A stretch of 64,000 nucleotides of DNA from Cytobacillus sp. FSL H8-0458 (GCF_038002165.1 NZ_JBBOBR010000001.1:2542001-2606000), one strand, 5' to 3'. Shown: positions 46,648 to 55,831, counted from the stretch's first letter. Numbers and translations are program-made. Notes: generated from the letters alone by a model not told the origin.

Positions 46648-47658
46648 TTAATCCAGGTTTCTTAAATATTCCACAGCATCATCAAACGTATCCACCGGAA
46701 CGATTTTCATATCGGTCTTAATATTCCTGGCTGTTGCAGCAGCTGCTTTGTAATTGGAGTCTTCTGCACCATTTTCATTAGGCGCAAGGAAAATATCTGC
46801 TCCCGCTTTGTCTGCTGCTACGACCTTTTGCTCGATCCCGCCTATTCTCCCGACTGTCCCTTCGGAATTGATTGTTCCGGTGCCGGCTATTTTATAGCCT
46901 CCCGTCAAATCTTCTTTTATTAGCTGATTGTAAATTTCAAGAGAAAACATCAGTCCGGCAGAAGGGCCGCCAATTTCTTCACTGTCAATATTAACAGCAG
47001 GGTCGACCTCTATTTCTTTGTCATCAACGAGAGTGATCCCCACGCCCGGCTTTCCGGTTTCCGCAAGTGTTTTTAAAGGAATCGATGTTTCCATCGTTTT
47101 ATCCTGGCGTTCAAAAGTTAGTTTTATTTCGCTGCCCTCCGGCTTTTTGGAGACTGTGCTGATAAATTCATCAGAGGATTTGAACTCCCGGCCGTCTACT
47201 TTAAAGATGCGGTCACCCGCCTGGAGCTTGCCGTCAGCGGGCATATCAGGAAGCACATTAAGGACATATACGCCATTATAATGATAATGAATGGGCAGTC
47301 CGGCTTTTTTATAGGCCGTTTCAATAGCAGCCAGTTTGGAAGTTGCCATCATATGAAGCTGCCGTACATTATACTCTTCATCTGTTTCATTTTCTGCCCG
47401 TATTTCTTCCTCAGGATACAGTTCCTGATACTTGCTGAATTTAGCAGCCATATAGGCATATATATTCGCCCGGCCCATTCTTACGGTCGTCAGCATGAAG
47501 CTTCCTTGTTCTTCATAGCCGTTTTCCACCTCAATAATCGGCTCGAGTTCTTTTGCCATACCCGGCTTTGATACATAATAAGGCAGATAATAAAACGAAC
47601 TGGCCACAAGGATAACTGCCAAAATCAAGAAGGAACGGGTATAAAATTTGCTTCTCAT
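46648..47658 (-). CDS. ylbL: PDZ and Lon-type (S16) membrane protease YlbL
   Basis: Membrane-anchored serine protease. In B. subtilis, YlbL helps destroy the division inhibitor YneA after DNA damage. N-terminal membrane helix (residues about 8-28), PDZ domain (about 125-200, GVYVLNVLPDMPADGKLQAGDRIF), and S16 domain with catalytic Ser in EEIGGPSAGLMFSLEIYNQL near 235 and the Lys in VAADKAGADIFLAP-side region. 336 residues (B. subtilis 341). Its start overlaps the ylbK stop by four bases. Confidence 0.94.
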   Translation of the reverse strand: MRSKFYTRSFLILAVILVASSFYYLPYYVSKPGMAKELEPIIEVENGYEEQGSFMLTTVRMGRANIYAYMAAKFSKYQELYPEEEIRAENETDEEYNVRQLHMMATSKLAAIETAYKKAGLPIHYHYNGVYVLNVLPDMPADGKLQAGDRIFKVDGREFKSSDEFISTVSKKPEGSEIKLTFERQDKTMETSIPLKTLAETGKPGVGITLVDDKEIEVDPAVNIDSEEIGGPSAGLMFSLEIYNQLIKEDLTGGYKIAGTGTINSEGTVGRIGGIEQKVVAADKAGADIFLAPNENGAEDSNYKAAAATARNIKTDMKIVPVDTFDDAVEYLRNLD

Positions 47659-48446
47659 GAATCAGGATGCTCCTTCCATTTAGTTATGTAATGATTAATA
47701 CTGTCAATATGCTTTTTTGCTTCCTCTTCGCCTATTTTGATGATTTCTTCAATATTTGTAAAGGCGCGGGAGCTATACATTTCCACCCTGGGCCTGATCA
47801 TAAAATCAGAAGCAATTTCCCGGTGACTGACAAGCTCCATCTGCATGATATCCAGACTTTGCATGATTACGTCATAGATTGAGGTGATTTCCGCATTTGT
47901 CTTAACATGTGAAACGTCGATAGCGATGATGATATCTGCTCCCATTTCCTTAACAACTGACACAGGAACTCTGTCCACTACTCCTCCGTCCACTAAAAGC
48001 CTGCCATTTAATTTTTCCGGCACAAATATACCCGGGATGGATATACTTGCCCTAACCGCATCAGAAATGGGGCCTCTTTTAAAAACAATTTTTTCACCAG
48101 TCATCAAATCTGTGGCCACTACATTAACAGGAATATCGAGTTCCTCGAGGCTTTTTCCATGAGTAAATATACGGATCAGTTCCTTTACTCGTTTGCCTGT
48201 CACAAAACCCATTTTTGGCACTGTAAAATCTAAATAATATTTCCTTTTAAATGCTTTGGAAAGCTTATATAAACGATCAACATCCAGCCCCGCCCCATAA
48301 AAGCAGCCTACCATGGCACCCATACTGCTGCCGGCAATATAATCAATCGGTATGCCGGCTTCCTTCAAGACCTTGATCGCACCCAGGTGGGCGAATCCCC
48401 GAGCTCCTCCCGAACCAAGTGCCAAACCTATTTTCGGACGCTGCAA
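47655..48446 (-). CDS. ylbK: Patatin-like phospholipase family protein YlbK
   Basis: Predicted lipid acyl hydrolase of 263 residues. Oxyanion loop LALGSGGARGFAHLGAIK near residue 7, nucleophile elbow YIAGSSMGAMVGCFYG near 37 and the Asp of the dyad in LLVDGGVVDRVPVSV near 150. Family resembles RssA/NTE. Substrate unknown. Directly upstream of ylbL in the same operon. Confidence 0.93.
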   Translation of the reverse strand: MQRPKIGLALGSGGARGFAHLGAIKVLKEAGIPIDYIAGSSMGAMVGCFYGAGLDVDRLYKLSKAFKRKYYLDFTVPKMGFVTGKRVKELIRIFTHGKSLEELDIPVNVVATDLMTGEKIVFKRGPISDAVRASISIPGIFVPEKLNGRLLVDGGVVDRVPVSVVKEMGADIIIAIDVSHVKTNAEITSIYDVIMQSLDIMQMELVSHREIASDFMIRPRVEMYSSRAFTNIEEIIKIGEEEAKKHIDSINHYITKWKEHPDS

Positions 48447-48775
48447 AAGACTCCCCCCTTATAAGCCAATGGCCGATTCGAACTTATGCTTATTCTATTC
48501 TATTTATTTCCAAAAGAAGCATACAATAAAAATTTTCAGCTGAAAATTCACATATGCCTGTACCTAATTCTATGGTCTATTTTAAACTTCTATGAGTATA
48601 TTGGGTTATATGGGGACAAGACTTGACAGCACAGGCTTTATCACTGTATACCTTTGTTCCGGATTCAGGAAAAATAAATGAAAAGGCCGGAGAAAAATAT
48701 AGATGCAACTGCTTCTTTATTTTACCATTGTTTAAATTCATTTCACAGTCAGTACAACTTGAGGGAGGCTTGTCC
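48447..48775. other. Intergenic region between ylbK and ylbJ (329 bases)
   Basis: Divergent region. It holds the ylbK ribosome site (AAGGGGGGAGTC) at the low end and a plus-strand promoter candidate for ylbJ. No hairpin with a T run, no repeat and no credible small gene were seen. The open frame extending upstream from ylbJ to 48623 lacks a ribosome site. Confidence 0.6.
48623..48652 (+). promoter_or_regulatory. Candidate sigma-A-like promoter of ylbJ
   Basis: TTGACA at 48623-48628 and TATACC at 48647-48652 with an 18-base spacer, about 125 bases before the ylbJ start. In B. subtilis ylbJ is under SigE; no clear SigE site was found here. Confidence 0.45.
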
Positions 48776-49993
48776 GTGTTTCGTTCCAAATTAAAAACGG
48801 TTACTCTTGCACTCTCTGTAACCTTAATGGCCATCTCATTAATTTCATTTCCCCAGGAATCTGTTGATGCATCCATCAGGGGATTGGATATGTGGTGGGA
48901 AATCGTCTTCCCTTCATTACTTCCCTTCTTCATAGTATCAGAAATGCTGATCGGCTTTGGTGTAGTTAAATTCATTGGAGTACTCCTTGAACCTTTGATG
49001 AGGCCTCTTTTCAGAGTACCTGGAGTTGGCGGGTTTGTTTGGGCAATGGGGATGGCTTCAGGCTATCCGGCCGGGGCAAAACTGACAGCAAGATTGCGGC
49101 AGGAAGGACAGCTCTCAAAAACAGAAGCAGAGCGCCTGGTTTCCTTTACTAATTGTTCAAATCCTTTGTTTATATTCGGTGCCGTATCGGTTGGTTTTTT
49201 TAATAACGCCAAGCTAGGGGTGATATTGGCCCTGGCACATTATCTCGGCAATATTACCGTCGGTTTATTAATGAGGTTCTATGGAAAGAAGTCAAAGCAG
49301 CCTGCCCATGGTGCAAGGACGTCAAAGCCATCTTTGCGGGCTGCCTTATCTGCTCTTCATCGGACAAGAATAAAGGATAATCGCCCGATTGGCAAGCTCC
49401 TTGGAGATGCAGTCATGTCATCCATCCAAACACTTCTGATGATAGGCGGATTTATCATTTTATTCTCTGTGATTAACAAACTCCTATTTCACATTGGGAT
49501 CACAGCATTCCTGGCTAAAGGCTTAGAAGCCGTATTGTCAATATTCAGCCTGCCAACTGAATTAAGCATCCCGTTCATTTCAGGCTTGTTTGAAATAACA
49601 CTTGGCAGCCAGATGACGAGCCAGGTTCAGCAGGCAACATTAATGCACCAGGTCATTATTGTCAGTTTCATACTCGCTTTCAGCGGATTCAGCGTGCAGG
49701 CTCAGGTGGCGAGCATCCTGGCACAGACTGATATTAATTTTAAGCCTTTCTTCTTCGCAAGAATTGTTCATGGCTTTGCGGCTGCCTTTTATGCATTCAT
49801 TCTTTGGCAGCCAATTTATGAACGCTATTACAATACGGAACAGCCATCCAATGCCATTCCGGTCGGATTCTTTGAGAAATACTCGTTTCTCGGTAAATTT
49901 ATGGATGGAATCGTCTCTTCCGGACCGCTTATAACTATACTTGCACTTTCTGTTTATACTTTAATGCTCGCCAGGCGTTTGGATAGGAAGTAA
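48776..49993 (+). CDS. ylbJ: Sporulation integral membrane protein YlbJ
   Basis: Polytopic membrane protein needed for spore cortex formation in B. subtilis. About eight helices, nucleoside-recognition (Gate) domain features near both ends, with GMASGYPAGAKLTARLRQ near residue 97, FTNCSNPLFIFGAVSVGFF near 127 and GLFEITLGSQMT near 270. The start is GTG at 48776, seven bases after GAGGGAGG, giving 405 residues (B. subtilis 408). Transcribed opposite to its neighbours. Confidence 0.93.
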   Translation: MFRSKLKTVTLALSVTLMAISLISFPQESVDASIRGLDMWWEIVFPSLLPFFIVSEMLIGFGVVKFIGVLLEPLMRPLFRVPGVGGFVWAMGMASGYPAGAKLTARLRQEGQLSKTEAERLVSFTNCSNPLFIFGAVSVGFFNNAKLGVILALAHYLGNITVGLLMRFYGKKSKQPAHGARTSKPSLRAALSALHRTRIKDNRPIGKLLGDAVMSSIQTLLMIGGFIILFSVINKLLFHIGITAFLAKGLEAVLSIFSLPTELSIPFISGLFEITLGSQMTSQVQQATLMHQVIIVSFILAFSGFSVQAQVASILAQTDINFKPFFFARIVHGFAAAFYAFILWQPIYERYYNTEQPSNAIPVGFFEKYSFLGKFMDGIVSSGPLITILALSVYTLMLARRLDRK

Positions 49994-49996
49994 CAG

Positions 49997-50026
49997 CAAA
50001 ACGGGTACCTATTGGCACCCGTTTTG
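49997..50026. terminator. Bidirectional terminator between ylbJ and coaD
   Basis: CAAAACGGGT...ACCCGTTTTG stem with a short loop, directly after the ylbJ stop. Confidence 0.85.
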
Positions 50027-50071
50027 TTATAAACCATACAATCAGCAGGTAAGGACATCTCCGCTGATTAA

Positions 50072-50572
<501 letters not shown>

Positions 50573-50609
50573 TTATATGTATTTTTTCCATTACAATTCC
50601 CAGTATGTA

Positions 50610-51164
50610 TTATTTAGCCCAGCTGTAAATAGAGATAGAAATTATCCCGTAATTTTCATGTTTCTGCTGAACCAGTCTTCCAACAGTTTCAGGGAGCTCC
50701 ACATCTGACCCATGTTCACATAGAATCGTTCCCTGATCCGAAAGCAGATTATTCTCATCAATTACCTTAAGAAGCTTAAGCAGCTGCTGCTTGCGGTATG
50801 GCGGATCGAGAAATATATAATCAAAAGCCAGATCTCTCTTTAAAATTGCCTTGAGTGCACGATCTGCATCATTTCGATATATTTCCGCCTTTTCTTCAAA
50901 ATCGCAATTCCGAATATTTTCATGGATGGTCTGAATGGCCTTTCCGTCCCTATCCACAAAAATGACCTTGTCCGCTCCTCTGCTCAGAGCTTCAATGCCA
51001 AGGCCGCCGCTGCCCGCAAATAGATCAAGCCCTTGGCCACCTTCAAAATAAGGCCCTATTATATTAAAAATAGCTTCTTTTACTTTATCAGTAGTCGGAC
51101 GGGTTGAGCTGCCCGGAACAGCTTTTAATATCTTCCCTTTTCTAGTTCCTGATACCACTCGCAT
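50610..51164 (-). CDS. rsmD: 16S rRNA (guanine-N2) methyltransferase RsmD (YlbH)
   Basis: Methylates G966 of 16S rRNA (E. coli numbering). SAM motif GLDLFAGSGGLGIEALSRGA near residue 45 and the N6/N2-methylase signature YIFLDPPYRK near 120. 184 residues, as in B. subtilis YlbH. ATG at 51164 (MRVVSGTRKGK) follows GGTGATC. Upstream, on the opposite strand, lies the csfG-like RNA. Confidence 0.96.
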   Translation of the reverse strand: MRVVSGTRKGKILKAVPGSSTRPTTDKVKEAIFNIIGPYFEGGQGLDLFAGSGGLGIEALSRGADKVIFVDRDGKAIQTIHENIRNCDFEEKAEIYRNDADRALKAILKRDLAFDYIFLDPPYRKQQLLKLLKVIDENNLLSDQGTILCEHGSDVELPETVGRLVQQKHENYGIISISIYSWAK

Positions 51165-51315
51165 ACGATCACCACTAACCTGCAATATTTCAATTTTCCA
51201 GAATTCGAAATGGAAAACTGTTTTTTTCTATCCTATCCTACCATATCTTACAATTTGTAGCCAACCGGCAATTTGTAAGCGAAATCATCAGCTGGAAAAA
51301 AATATAGTATGAAGT

Positions 51316-51344
51316 GTATATCCATGAGGATTGTGGAAATAATG
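51316..51344 (+). promoter_or_regulatory. Candidate forespore (sigma-F/G) promoter of the small RNA
   Basis: GTATA at 51316-51320 and GGAAATAATG at 51335-51344, 14 bases apart, fitting GywTA and GGnrAnAnTw. The same spacing occurs in the candidate sigG promoter. Predicted RNA start near 51351. Confidence 0.55.
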
Positions 51345-51350
51345 TAATTA

Positions 51351-51497
51351 ACAGCATCTATTCAAGGATGTTGTTGCCAACCGCGGAGAAGACTTACGTT
51401 TCCCCATAAGTTCTTCCTCCGGTTTCTCCTCTCCCTTTGCCTTCTATCCTGAAAAGGATATAGAAGGACCCTGCAGTTAACTGCAGGGCTTTTTATT
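51351..51497 (+). ncRNA. csfG: CsfG-like sporulation small RNA
   Basis: Non-coding transcript unit in the 351-base gap between rsmD (ylbH) and the next gene, on the strand opposite to both neighbours. It has a main hairpin at 51381-51422 (CGGAG/CTCCG, AAGA/TCTT, CTTA/TAAG with single bulges) with loop CGTTTCCCCA, an unpaired C-rich stretch at 51423-51441, a hairpin CTTCTAT/ATAGAAG at 51441-51466, and a perfect terminator. C-rich loops suit pairing with Shine-Dalgarno sequences. B. subtilis CsfG, a conserved spore-former RNA under SigF/SigG, lies between ylbG and ylbH; identity here rests on synteny, promoter type and C-rich hairpin form, not on alignment. Confidence 0.65.
51469..51497 (+). 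terminator. Terminator of the CsfG-like RNA
   Basis: Perfect CCCTGCAG-TTAA-CTGCAGGG stem followed by CTTTTTATTT on the plus strand. The T run exists only in this direction, showing a plus-strand transcript. Confidence 0.9.
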
Positions 51498-51515
51498 TGC
51501 TTTTATTAAGTCTTT

Positions 51516-52919
51516 TTAGGGCGTCAGGTGAATCCCGCCTTCTCTTTCTTCCGCAGTCACTCCGAAAAGTGCTTTAAACCATTGGATTTCCATCCATACA
51601 GTTCCGTTTTGCCTGGTTAATGGATTTATTAGCAATCCATAGTCTTCTTCATTATAGATAAAGACATTTTTATTCAAATAGAACCGATAACTGTTATTCC
51701 CTTTTGACACAAGCATCGTTTCCTCGCCGGATAGAATCTTCACTTCATATCCCAATGCCTGCATCGCGGCAGTAAATGGAAGAAAAACCTTCCCATCCCT
51801 ATATAATAAACTAATGCTTGCCTTCTCAGCACCAGACACCCATAGCTTCTTTTCTTCCTGAAAATACAACGGGACAAGCGGTGCTTCGTTTTTGATATTC
51901 ATCGTGAAAAATTGTGTTTGAAGACCTTTAGCATTACCTAAAAGCTTGTCCAGCTTTCCTGCATTCAGAGAATCCGCCTGGTATACATTAATAAGAAAGT
52001 TTTTTAGTTCATCTTCGGTCAACTTCCCCTTAAATTCCTTCAGGGCTATGCTTCCTTTCGCTGAGCCGGGTTTTAAATCTAATAATCCTGCTGTGAATGC
52101 ATCAACAATCCAGTCAGGAGAACCATCTGCAAACTTTCTCTGAAACTGCAAAGCTATAAGCTCTTTTTCCAGCTGGTCAACTTTAATGTATGGAGATGCA
52201 ATCAGGATATTTTCATCCATATATTCAGGATAGCGATCGGTAAGGATAATCGACATAAATGGAAAATCCCCGATGTCATTCAGTTTCTTAAAATCTAAGC
52301 TGGCTGCACGAGTACCTGCTGTGTATACATCTGTGTTATTTATAGCCGTCTTCAAAAGAGGTTCCTCTTGCCAGTAGAGTGATGGAACATTTCCATAGCC
52401 CTCGAAATAATAATAATCGATATGATCTAATTTCTTTTGGGCTTTTAACCTGATTCCCGCAGCCCATGACCCCTCTCTTTTGAAAGAATCCGAAATTGAT
52501 ATGGACAAGCTTTCAGCCTTTATTCCGATGATTTTAACAAACCAATCAGTTAACAATAATGCTTTTTTCTTATCATTTATCGGTACAGTATACTCAAATA
52601 TCATCTGATCATCAGCAGAAAAAAATGTATAAGGACTTTCGTCTGCTGAATCACAGGCTTTTCCGGTTCCAGTTTTGCAATTCCATTTATATAGAGTGTC
52701 GGGGATATCAAGCCTATATTCTTTTCGGGCCACAAGTCCGTATAACTTTTGAGTGATTTTTAGTTCTTTCAGATGCGTTTCGACTGTGATTTCCTGTGTA
52801 ATCGCCTCGGAACTCTCCAAGGCAATCGCACGCTCAGAATAAGCCTGCCACTGCCACAGCACCATACCTGAAATAATTCCAGACAAAATTAAAAAAATTA
52901 ATAAAGATGCCTTCCACAT
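51516..52919 (-). CDS. Membrane-anchored protein with C-terminal stalk (copper amine oxidase N-like) domain
   Basis: Protein of 467 residues without a recognised counterpart in the B. subtilis ylb cluster. An N-terminal membrane helix (residues about 4-23) is followed by a large extracellular region. Two cysteines near residues 80-88 (WNCKTGTGKACDS) could form a disulfide. The C-terminal 95 residues (VFLPFTAAMQALGYEVKI, then VWMEIQWFKALFGVTAE) resemble copper amine oxidase N-terminal-like stalk domains common in Bacillales surface proteins. The central part is not recognised. Sits between the CsfG-like RNA and ylbG; role unknown, probably at the cell surface. Confidence 0.75.
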   Translation of the reverse strand: MWKASLLIFLILSGIISGMVLWQWQAYSERAIALESSEAITQEITVETHLKELKITQKLYGLVARKEYRLDIPDTLYKWNCKTGTGKACDSADESPYTFFSADDQMIFEYTVPINDKKKALLLTDWFVKIIGIKAESLSISISDSFKREGSWAAGIRLKAQKKLDHIDYYYFEGYGNVPSLYWQEEPLLKTAINNTDVYTAGTRAASLDFKKLNDIGDFPFMSIILTDRYPEYMDENILIASPYIKVDQLEKELIALQFQRKFADGSPDWIVDAFTAGLLDLKPGSAKGSIALKEFKGKLTEDELKNFLINVYQADSLNAGKLDKLLGNAKGLQTQFFTMNIKNEAPLVPLYFQEEKKLWVSGAEKASISLLYRDGKVFLPFTAAMQALGYEVKILSGEETMLVSKGNNSYRFYLNKNVFIYNEEDYGLLINPLTRQNGTVWMEIQWFKALFGVTAEEREGGIHLTP

Positions 52920-53104
52920 CGCTATGCCCTCTTAGTCATTTTTCTTTTAACCTAACAATACCAAAGGGAAGGTCATCAGTCACATTAATTTTTATAAATT
53001 TTATGATTTTTTTCCATTCTATTTTTATGCTGAAAATGATAAAGTATGGATGGACGAAAAGCATTTAAGAAGTGAATGCTATGAGTTTTAAGGAGGTTCT
53101 AATT

Positions 53105-53494
53105 TTGATACAGCGTTTTATAGAAATTGGCGAGGGATACTCAGATATTTATGAATTAATTGAAATTGCGCGGGCGAACAAGCATCGCTTGTCCCACATG
53201 GCTGCATTCCATACGAGCATCAATAATAGAGAAATGACATCCCTGGCAGTTATATTGAAGCCGACAGACCCTGGAGGATTTCAGCCGTTATATATTTGCC
53301 GTGAAGGGATACCGAATCCAAACTCAGTGCCTAATAAAAGGTATGATTTATTCGAGGATGCTGCGAAAGAGCTGAATAAAGAAATTATTCAGCTGACAGT
53401 AAAGCCTTCTGCTATTTTTAATGAAAAGGAATTATATTATCAATATTTGATTGGAATATTAAGGCTTAATCATTTTATTGCACCTTTGCGATAA
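53105..53494 (+). CDS. Conserved Bacillaceae protein (DUF7147-like), unknown function
   Basis: Protein of 129 residues, no signal peptide or membrane helix. Features: MIQRFIEIGEGYSDIYELIEI at the N terminus, SLAVILKPTDPGGFQPLYICREGIP (residues about 50-74) and a C-terminal YQYLIGILRLNHFI. Family name is by recollection and should be checked. The start is TTG at 53105, seven bases after AAGGAGGT; the frame upstream to 53072 is not needed. Convergent with ylbG. Confidence 0.75.
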   Translation: MIQRFIEIGEGYSDIYELIEIARANKHRLSHMAAFHTSINNREMTSLAVILKPTDPGGFQPLYICREGIPNPNSVPNKRYDLFEDAAKELNKEIIQLTVKPSAIFNEKELYYQYLIGILRLNHFIAPLR

Positions 53495-53499
53495 ATGAG

Positions 53500-53531
53500 A
53501 AAAAGGCATGAGCTTTTGCTCACGCCTTTTT
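53500..53531. terminator. Bidirectional terminator between 53494 and ylbG
   Basis: AAAAAGGC..GAGC/GCTC..GCCTTTTT hairpin lying between two convergent genes, touching the ylbG stop codon. Confidence 0.88.
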
Positions 53532-53805
53532 ATATTCCCATCTTATAATCATATTCTTTAGCCTTGTCCGGTTTGGAATTTTCAAATTCCGTTTTTAGGA
53601 ACGGCTTATAGGATGGTTCCACTTTTTTAACAAAAGAATATGAATTTATCTTCTCCATAATTGTTTCCGTATCGGCAAGATCACAGTATAGCACTACATA
53701 TTTGAGCCGTTTTGAAACATAATGAACATTTCCAAATCTTCTTAACATTTTTGCCTGCTTTAAAGAATAAAGCCATACGATTATTCCTTGCCTTTGACCA
53801 AGCAT
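53530..53805 (-). CDS. ylbG: DUF2129 protein YlbG
   Basis: Cytoplasmic protein of 91 residues (B. subtilis YlbG 90). Family features: [36 protein letters not shown] (residues 8-43) and [19 protein letters not shown] near the C terminus. Function unknown; conserved next to ylbF in Bacillaceae. Confidence 0.92.
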   Translation of the reverse strand: MLGQRQGIIVWLYSLKQAKMLRRFGNVHYVSKRLKYVVLYCDLADTETIMEKINSYSFVKKVEPSYKPFLKTEFENSKPDKAKEYDYKMGI

Positions 53806-53900
53806 ATAGTTTTCCCCTTCAGTGATCGTTTGTTTTATTTAGTCTAGCATAGAAAAATAACAGTTTTCAATGGGAAGGTTCAAACTGCGGATTATATTTA

Positions 53901-53930
53901 AAAAGAAAAAACCAGCATTAGCTGGTTTTT
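53901..53930 (-). terminator. Terminator of ylbF
   Basis: AAAACCAGC-TAAT-GCTGGTTTTTTCTTTTT on the minus strand, about 36 bases after the ylbF stop. Confidence 0.9.
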
Positions 53931-53965
53931 GAACGCTGACTCAGTGGAACGGCACTTATTCTTGT

Positions 53966-54403
53966 CTAAGAACAGCCACAGCTGCCTCCAGAACCGCAGC
54001 CTCCTCCGCAGCTTGATTCAAAGAAAGGATTGCCGGTGGGAACTTTAATATGTTCAGACACAGAACGTCCTATCAGCATGCTTACCTCATCCAGGAGGTT
54101 TTGCAGGCCGTTCTCTGCTCTTCTGAATTCCGCTACATGGATATCCATGTCCATGTCGCGCTTTAGCTCCCTAATTGACATCATCACCCTCTTATACTCT
54201 GGATGATATTTACCAAATCGCTGAACTTCTTCATACAGTTCTTTCATTTTGATAAAATCCTGTATCTTCCTTTGAGTTTCACGGCTGTTCTTTAATTTAT
54301 ATAAACTTTTACGGTAATGTTCCGCTTCTTCAGATTCTGTAATCATCGCTGCAAGTTCGTCAGCTTTGTCCAAAATAGCCATTCTTTCTAATGTAGCAAG
54401 CAA
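53966..54403 (-). CDS. ylbF: Y-complex regulator YlbF (RNase Y accessory factor)
   Basis: With YmcA and YaaT it forms the Y-complex that directs RNase Y and supports sporulation, competence and biofilm formation; the complex carries iron-sulfur clusters. Helical protein of 145 residues with DKADELAAMITESEEAEHYR near residue 12 and QDFIKMKELYEEVQRFGKYHPEYK near 42. The C-terminal tail CGGGCGSGGSCGCS supplies four cysteines for the cluster. B. subtilis YlbF is 149 residues. Confidence 0.95.
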   Translation of the reverse strand: MLATLERMAILDKADELAAMITESEEAEHYRKSLYKLKNSRETQRKIQDFIKMKELYEEVQRFGKYHPEYKRVMMSIRELKRDMDMDIHVAEFRRAENGLQNLLDEVSMLIGRSVSEHIKVPTGNPFFESSCGGGCGSGGSCGCS

Positions 54404-54462
54404 AATAGCTCACCTCCGTTTCCTATTTTATCATGAAACGGTTTAAAGCTAAAGCAAGTAAA

Positions 54463-54894
54463 CTAAGGGATCACCACAAGAAACTCTCTTTTTAAAGAGG
54501 CTTCAGCACTGTCGCCTTTAACAAGTTCCAGTCCGATAAGATGTTTGCCTGAAGGAAGCCCTTTGATAATAAAAGCAGCTGAATGGATTTCATCCTTCTT
54601 CTTTCCGTTTATATAAAGGAGAATTTTGCCTCTTTCTTTGCTGCTCTGCTTTCTAAAGGACACATCACGCGCAATACATTCAACAAAAACTTCTTTTCCT
54701 TTTATTTGATGCCTTACAAAAAAAGGATCCTTGGCTGAGCTTTCCACACCTGAAACTGGCAATAGCTGTTCTGCTTTAACTGCATTCACCGGAGGACTGG
54801 CTTCCGCTTTTGTTTCGGGCTCGGGAATATCTTTCTGGCATGCTGCAAGAACAAAAATAACCAGCAATATAAAAATGTATTTTTTCATTTTCAT
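54463..54894 (-). CDS. Predicted lipoprotein, unknown function
   Basis: Protein of 143 residues with a lipoprotein signal peptide: MKMKKYIFILLVIFVLAACQ, lipobox LAAC at residues 16-19. Mature part has an acidic/Pro-rich linker and a beta-rich domain ending KREFLVVIP. No family recognised. The real start may be the second ATG (54888). It lies between ylbF and ylbE; in B. subtilis these genes are adjacent, so it is an addition here. Confidence 0.75.
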   Translation of the reverse strand: MKMKKYIFILLVIFVLAACQKDIPEPETKAEASPPVNAVKAEQLLPVSGVESSAKDPFFVRHQIKGKEVFVECIARDVSFRKQSSKERGKILLYINGKKKDEIHSAAFIIKGLPSGKHLIGLELVKGDSAEASLKREFLVVIP

Positions 54895-54980
54895 TATTTT
54901 ACACTCCTTTAGGATGTCTTCCGTAACGCTCTAATAAAATTAGTGTTTGCCCGGCTGCTTATTTTTACTCTATAACAAAT

Positions 54981-55010
54981 AAAAAGCTCTCTCGTGTACG
55001 AGAAAGCTTT
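54981..55010 (-). terminator. Terminator of ylbD-ylbE
   Basis: AAAGCTTTCTCGT/ACGAGAGAGCTTT hairpin followed by TTATTTG on the minus strand, directly after the ylbE stop. Confidence 0.85.
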
Positions 55011-55253
55011 CTAATTGGATTGAGAATTCATGGCCTGAAACATGCTCATCATCATGGAGGCCATATGCACTCCATTCGTGAATTTTTCAACCTGATGGGG
55101 AATTGTTTTTTTATAATAGTGCAGTGCGGCCACTTCCAGAGATTGAATTTCGTTCGGATTTCTGCTCAGTTTTCTATACCAATAAGGCTGCTCACGGATA
55201 AATTGCCTAAGATCCTGCTTTTGTTCAAGATACTCGACGATGTCTTTTCTCAT
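55011..55253 (-). CDS. ylbE: YlbE-like protein
   Basis: 80-residue protein of the YlbE family (B. subtilis 79). Features: MRKDIVEYLEQKQDLRQF, REQPYWYRKLSRNPNEIQSLE and YKKTIPHQVEKFTNGVHMAS. Next to ylbD, with which it is conserved in Bacillaceae and linked to sporulation. Function unknown. Confidence 0.92.
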   Translation of the reverse strand: MRKDIVEYLEQKQDLRQFIREQPYWYRKLSRNPNEIQSLEVAALHYYKKTIPHQVEKFTNGVHMASMMMSMFQAMNSQSN

Positions 55254-55264
55254 CTGTTTACCCC

Positions 55265-55672
55265 TTAATCCTTTTTAAATGTAAAAGGGCTGCTTGGTTT
55301 AGTCATACTTGGCTTTGAGCCTCCTGATGGTTTCTGGCCGCCGCCCTGAAATTGCGAAATAACCCCCTGCACAGCTGAAAGTGCCTGGCTGAGATTAGTG
55401 ATGTAACCCTGCATTTGATTCGCATCCATTTGCTTAAGAGTACCCATAATGGTGCCCATCCAGTCACTTTTTTTCTCTTCGGTCTTTTGTGTATTATCTT
55501 TGTTTTCTCTATAGGGATCCCACCTTGAATCTTCTTCCCCAAGCAAATACCAATCCTCATATAATTCCTGCCACGTTGCATTTCCCTCCCTGACTTCTTT
55601 GATGATCAGGGGATTCTGTTTAACAAACTCTTTGAACTTTTCAACAGAGGGATGAAGCTTCGTTTTGGACAT
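55265..55672 (-). CDS. ylbD: Spore coat protein YlbD
   Basis: 135-residue member of the YlbD coat protein family (B. subtilis 132). N-terminal LHPSVEKFKEFVKQNPLIIK and EVREGNATWQELYEDWYLLG (residues 6-45), then a Lys/Glu segment and a C-terminal Gly/Ser/Lys-rich tail typical of coat proteins. Upstream of ylbE by 11 bases. Confidence 0.92.
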   Translation of the reverse strand: MSKTKLHPSVEKFKEFVKQNPLIIKEVREGNATWQELYEDWYLLGEEDSRWDPYRENKDNTQKTEEKKSDWMGTIMGTLKQMDANQMQGYITNLSQALSAVQGVISQFQGGGQKPSGGSKPSMTKPSSPFTFKKD

Positions 55673-55831
55673 GCAAAATCACCTCGTTCTAATGCAAATG
55701 CCTATAATACCATATGAATATGAATGAAAAAGGTGAATATTTATGTCTGCTTTATTGGTCCATTAAAATTCAAAAATTCAGCCATTAATGATAATATATG
55801 AATGCAGAAAGATATTGAAAGGTGAATACTA

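Noticed and set aside
48623..48775. Longer YlbJ starting at 48623
   Set aside because: No ribosome site, and the extra 51 residues have no family similarity; GTG at 48776 has GAGGGAGG before it.
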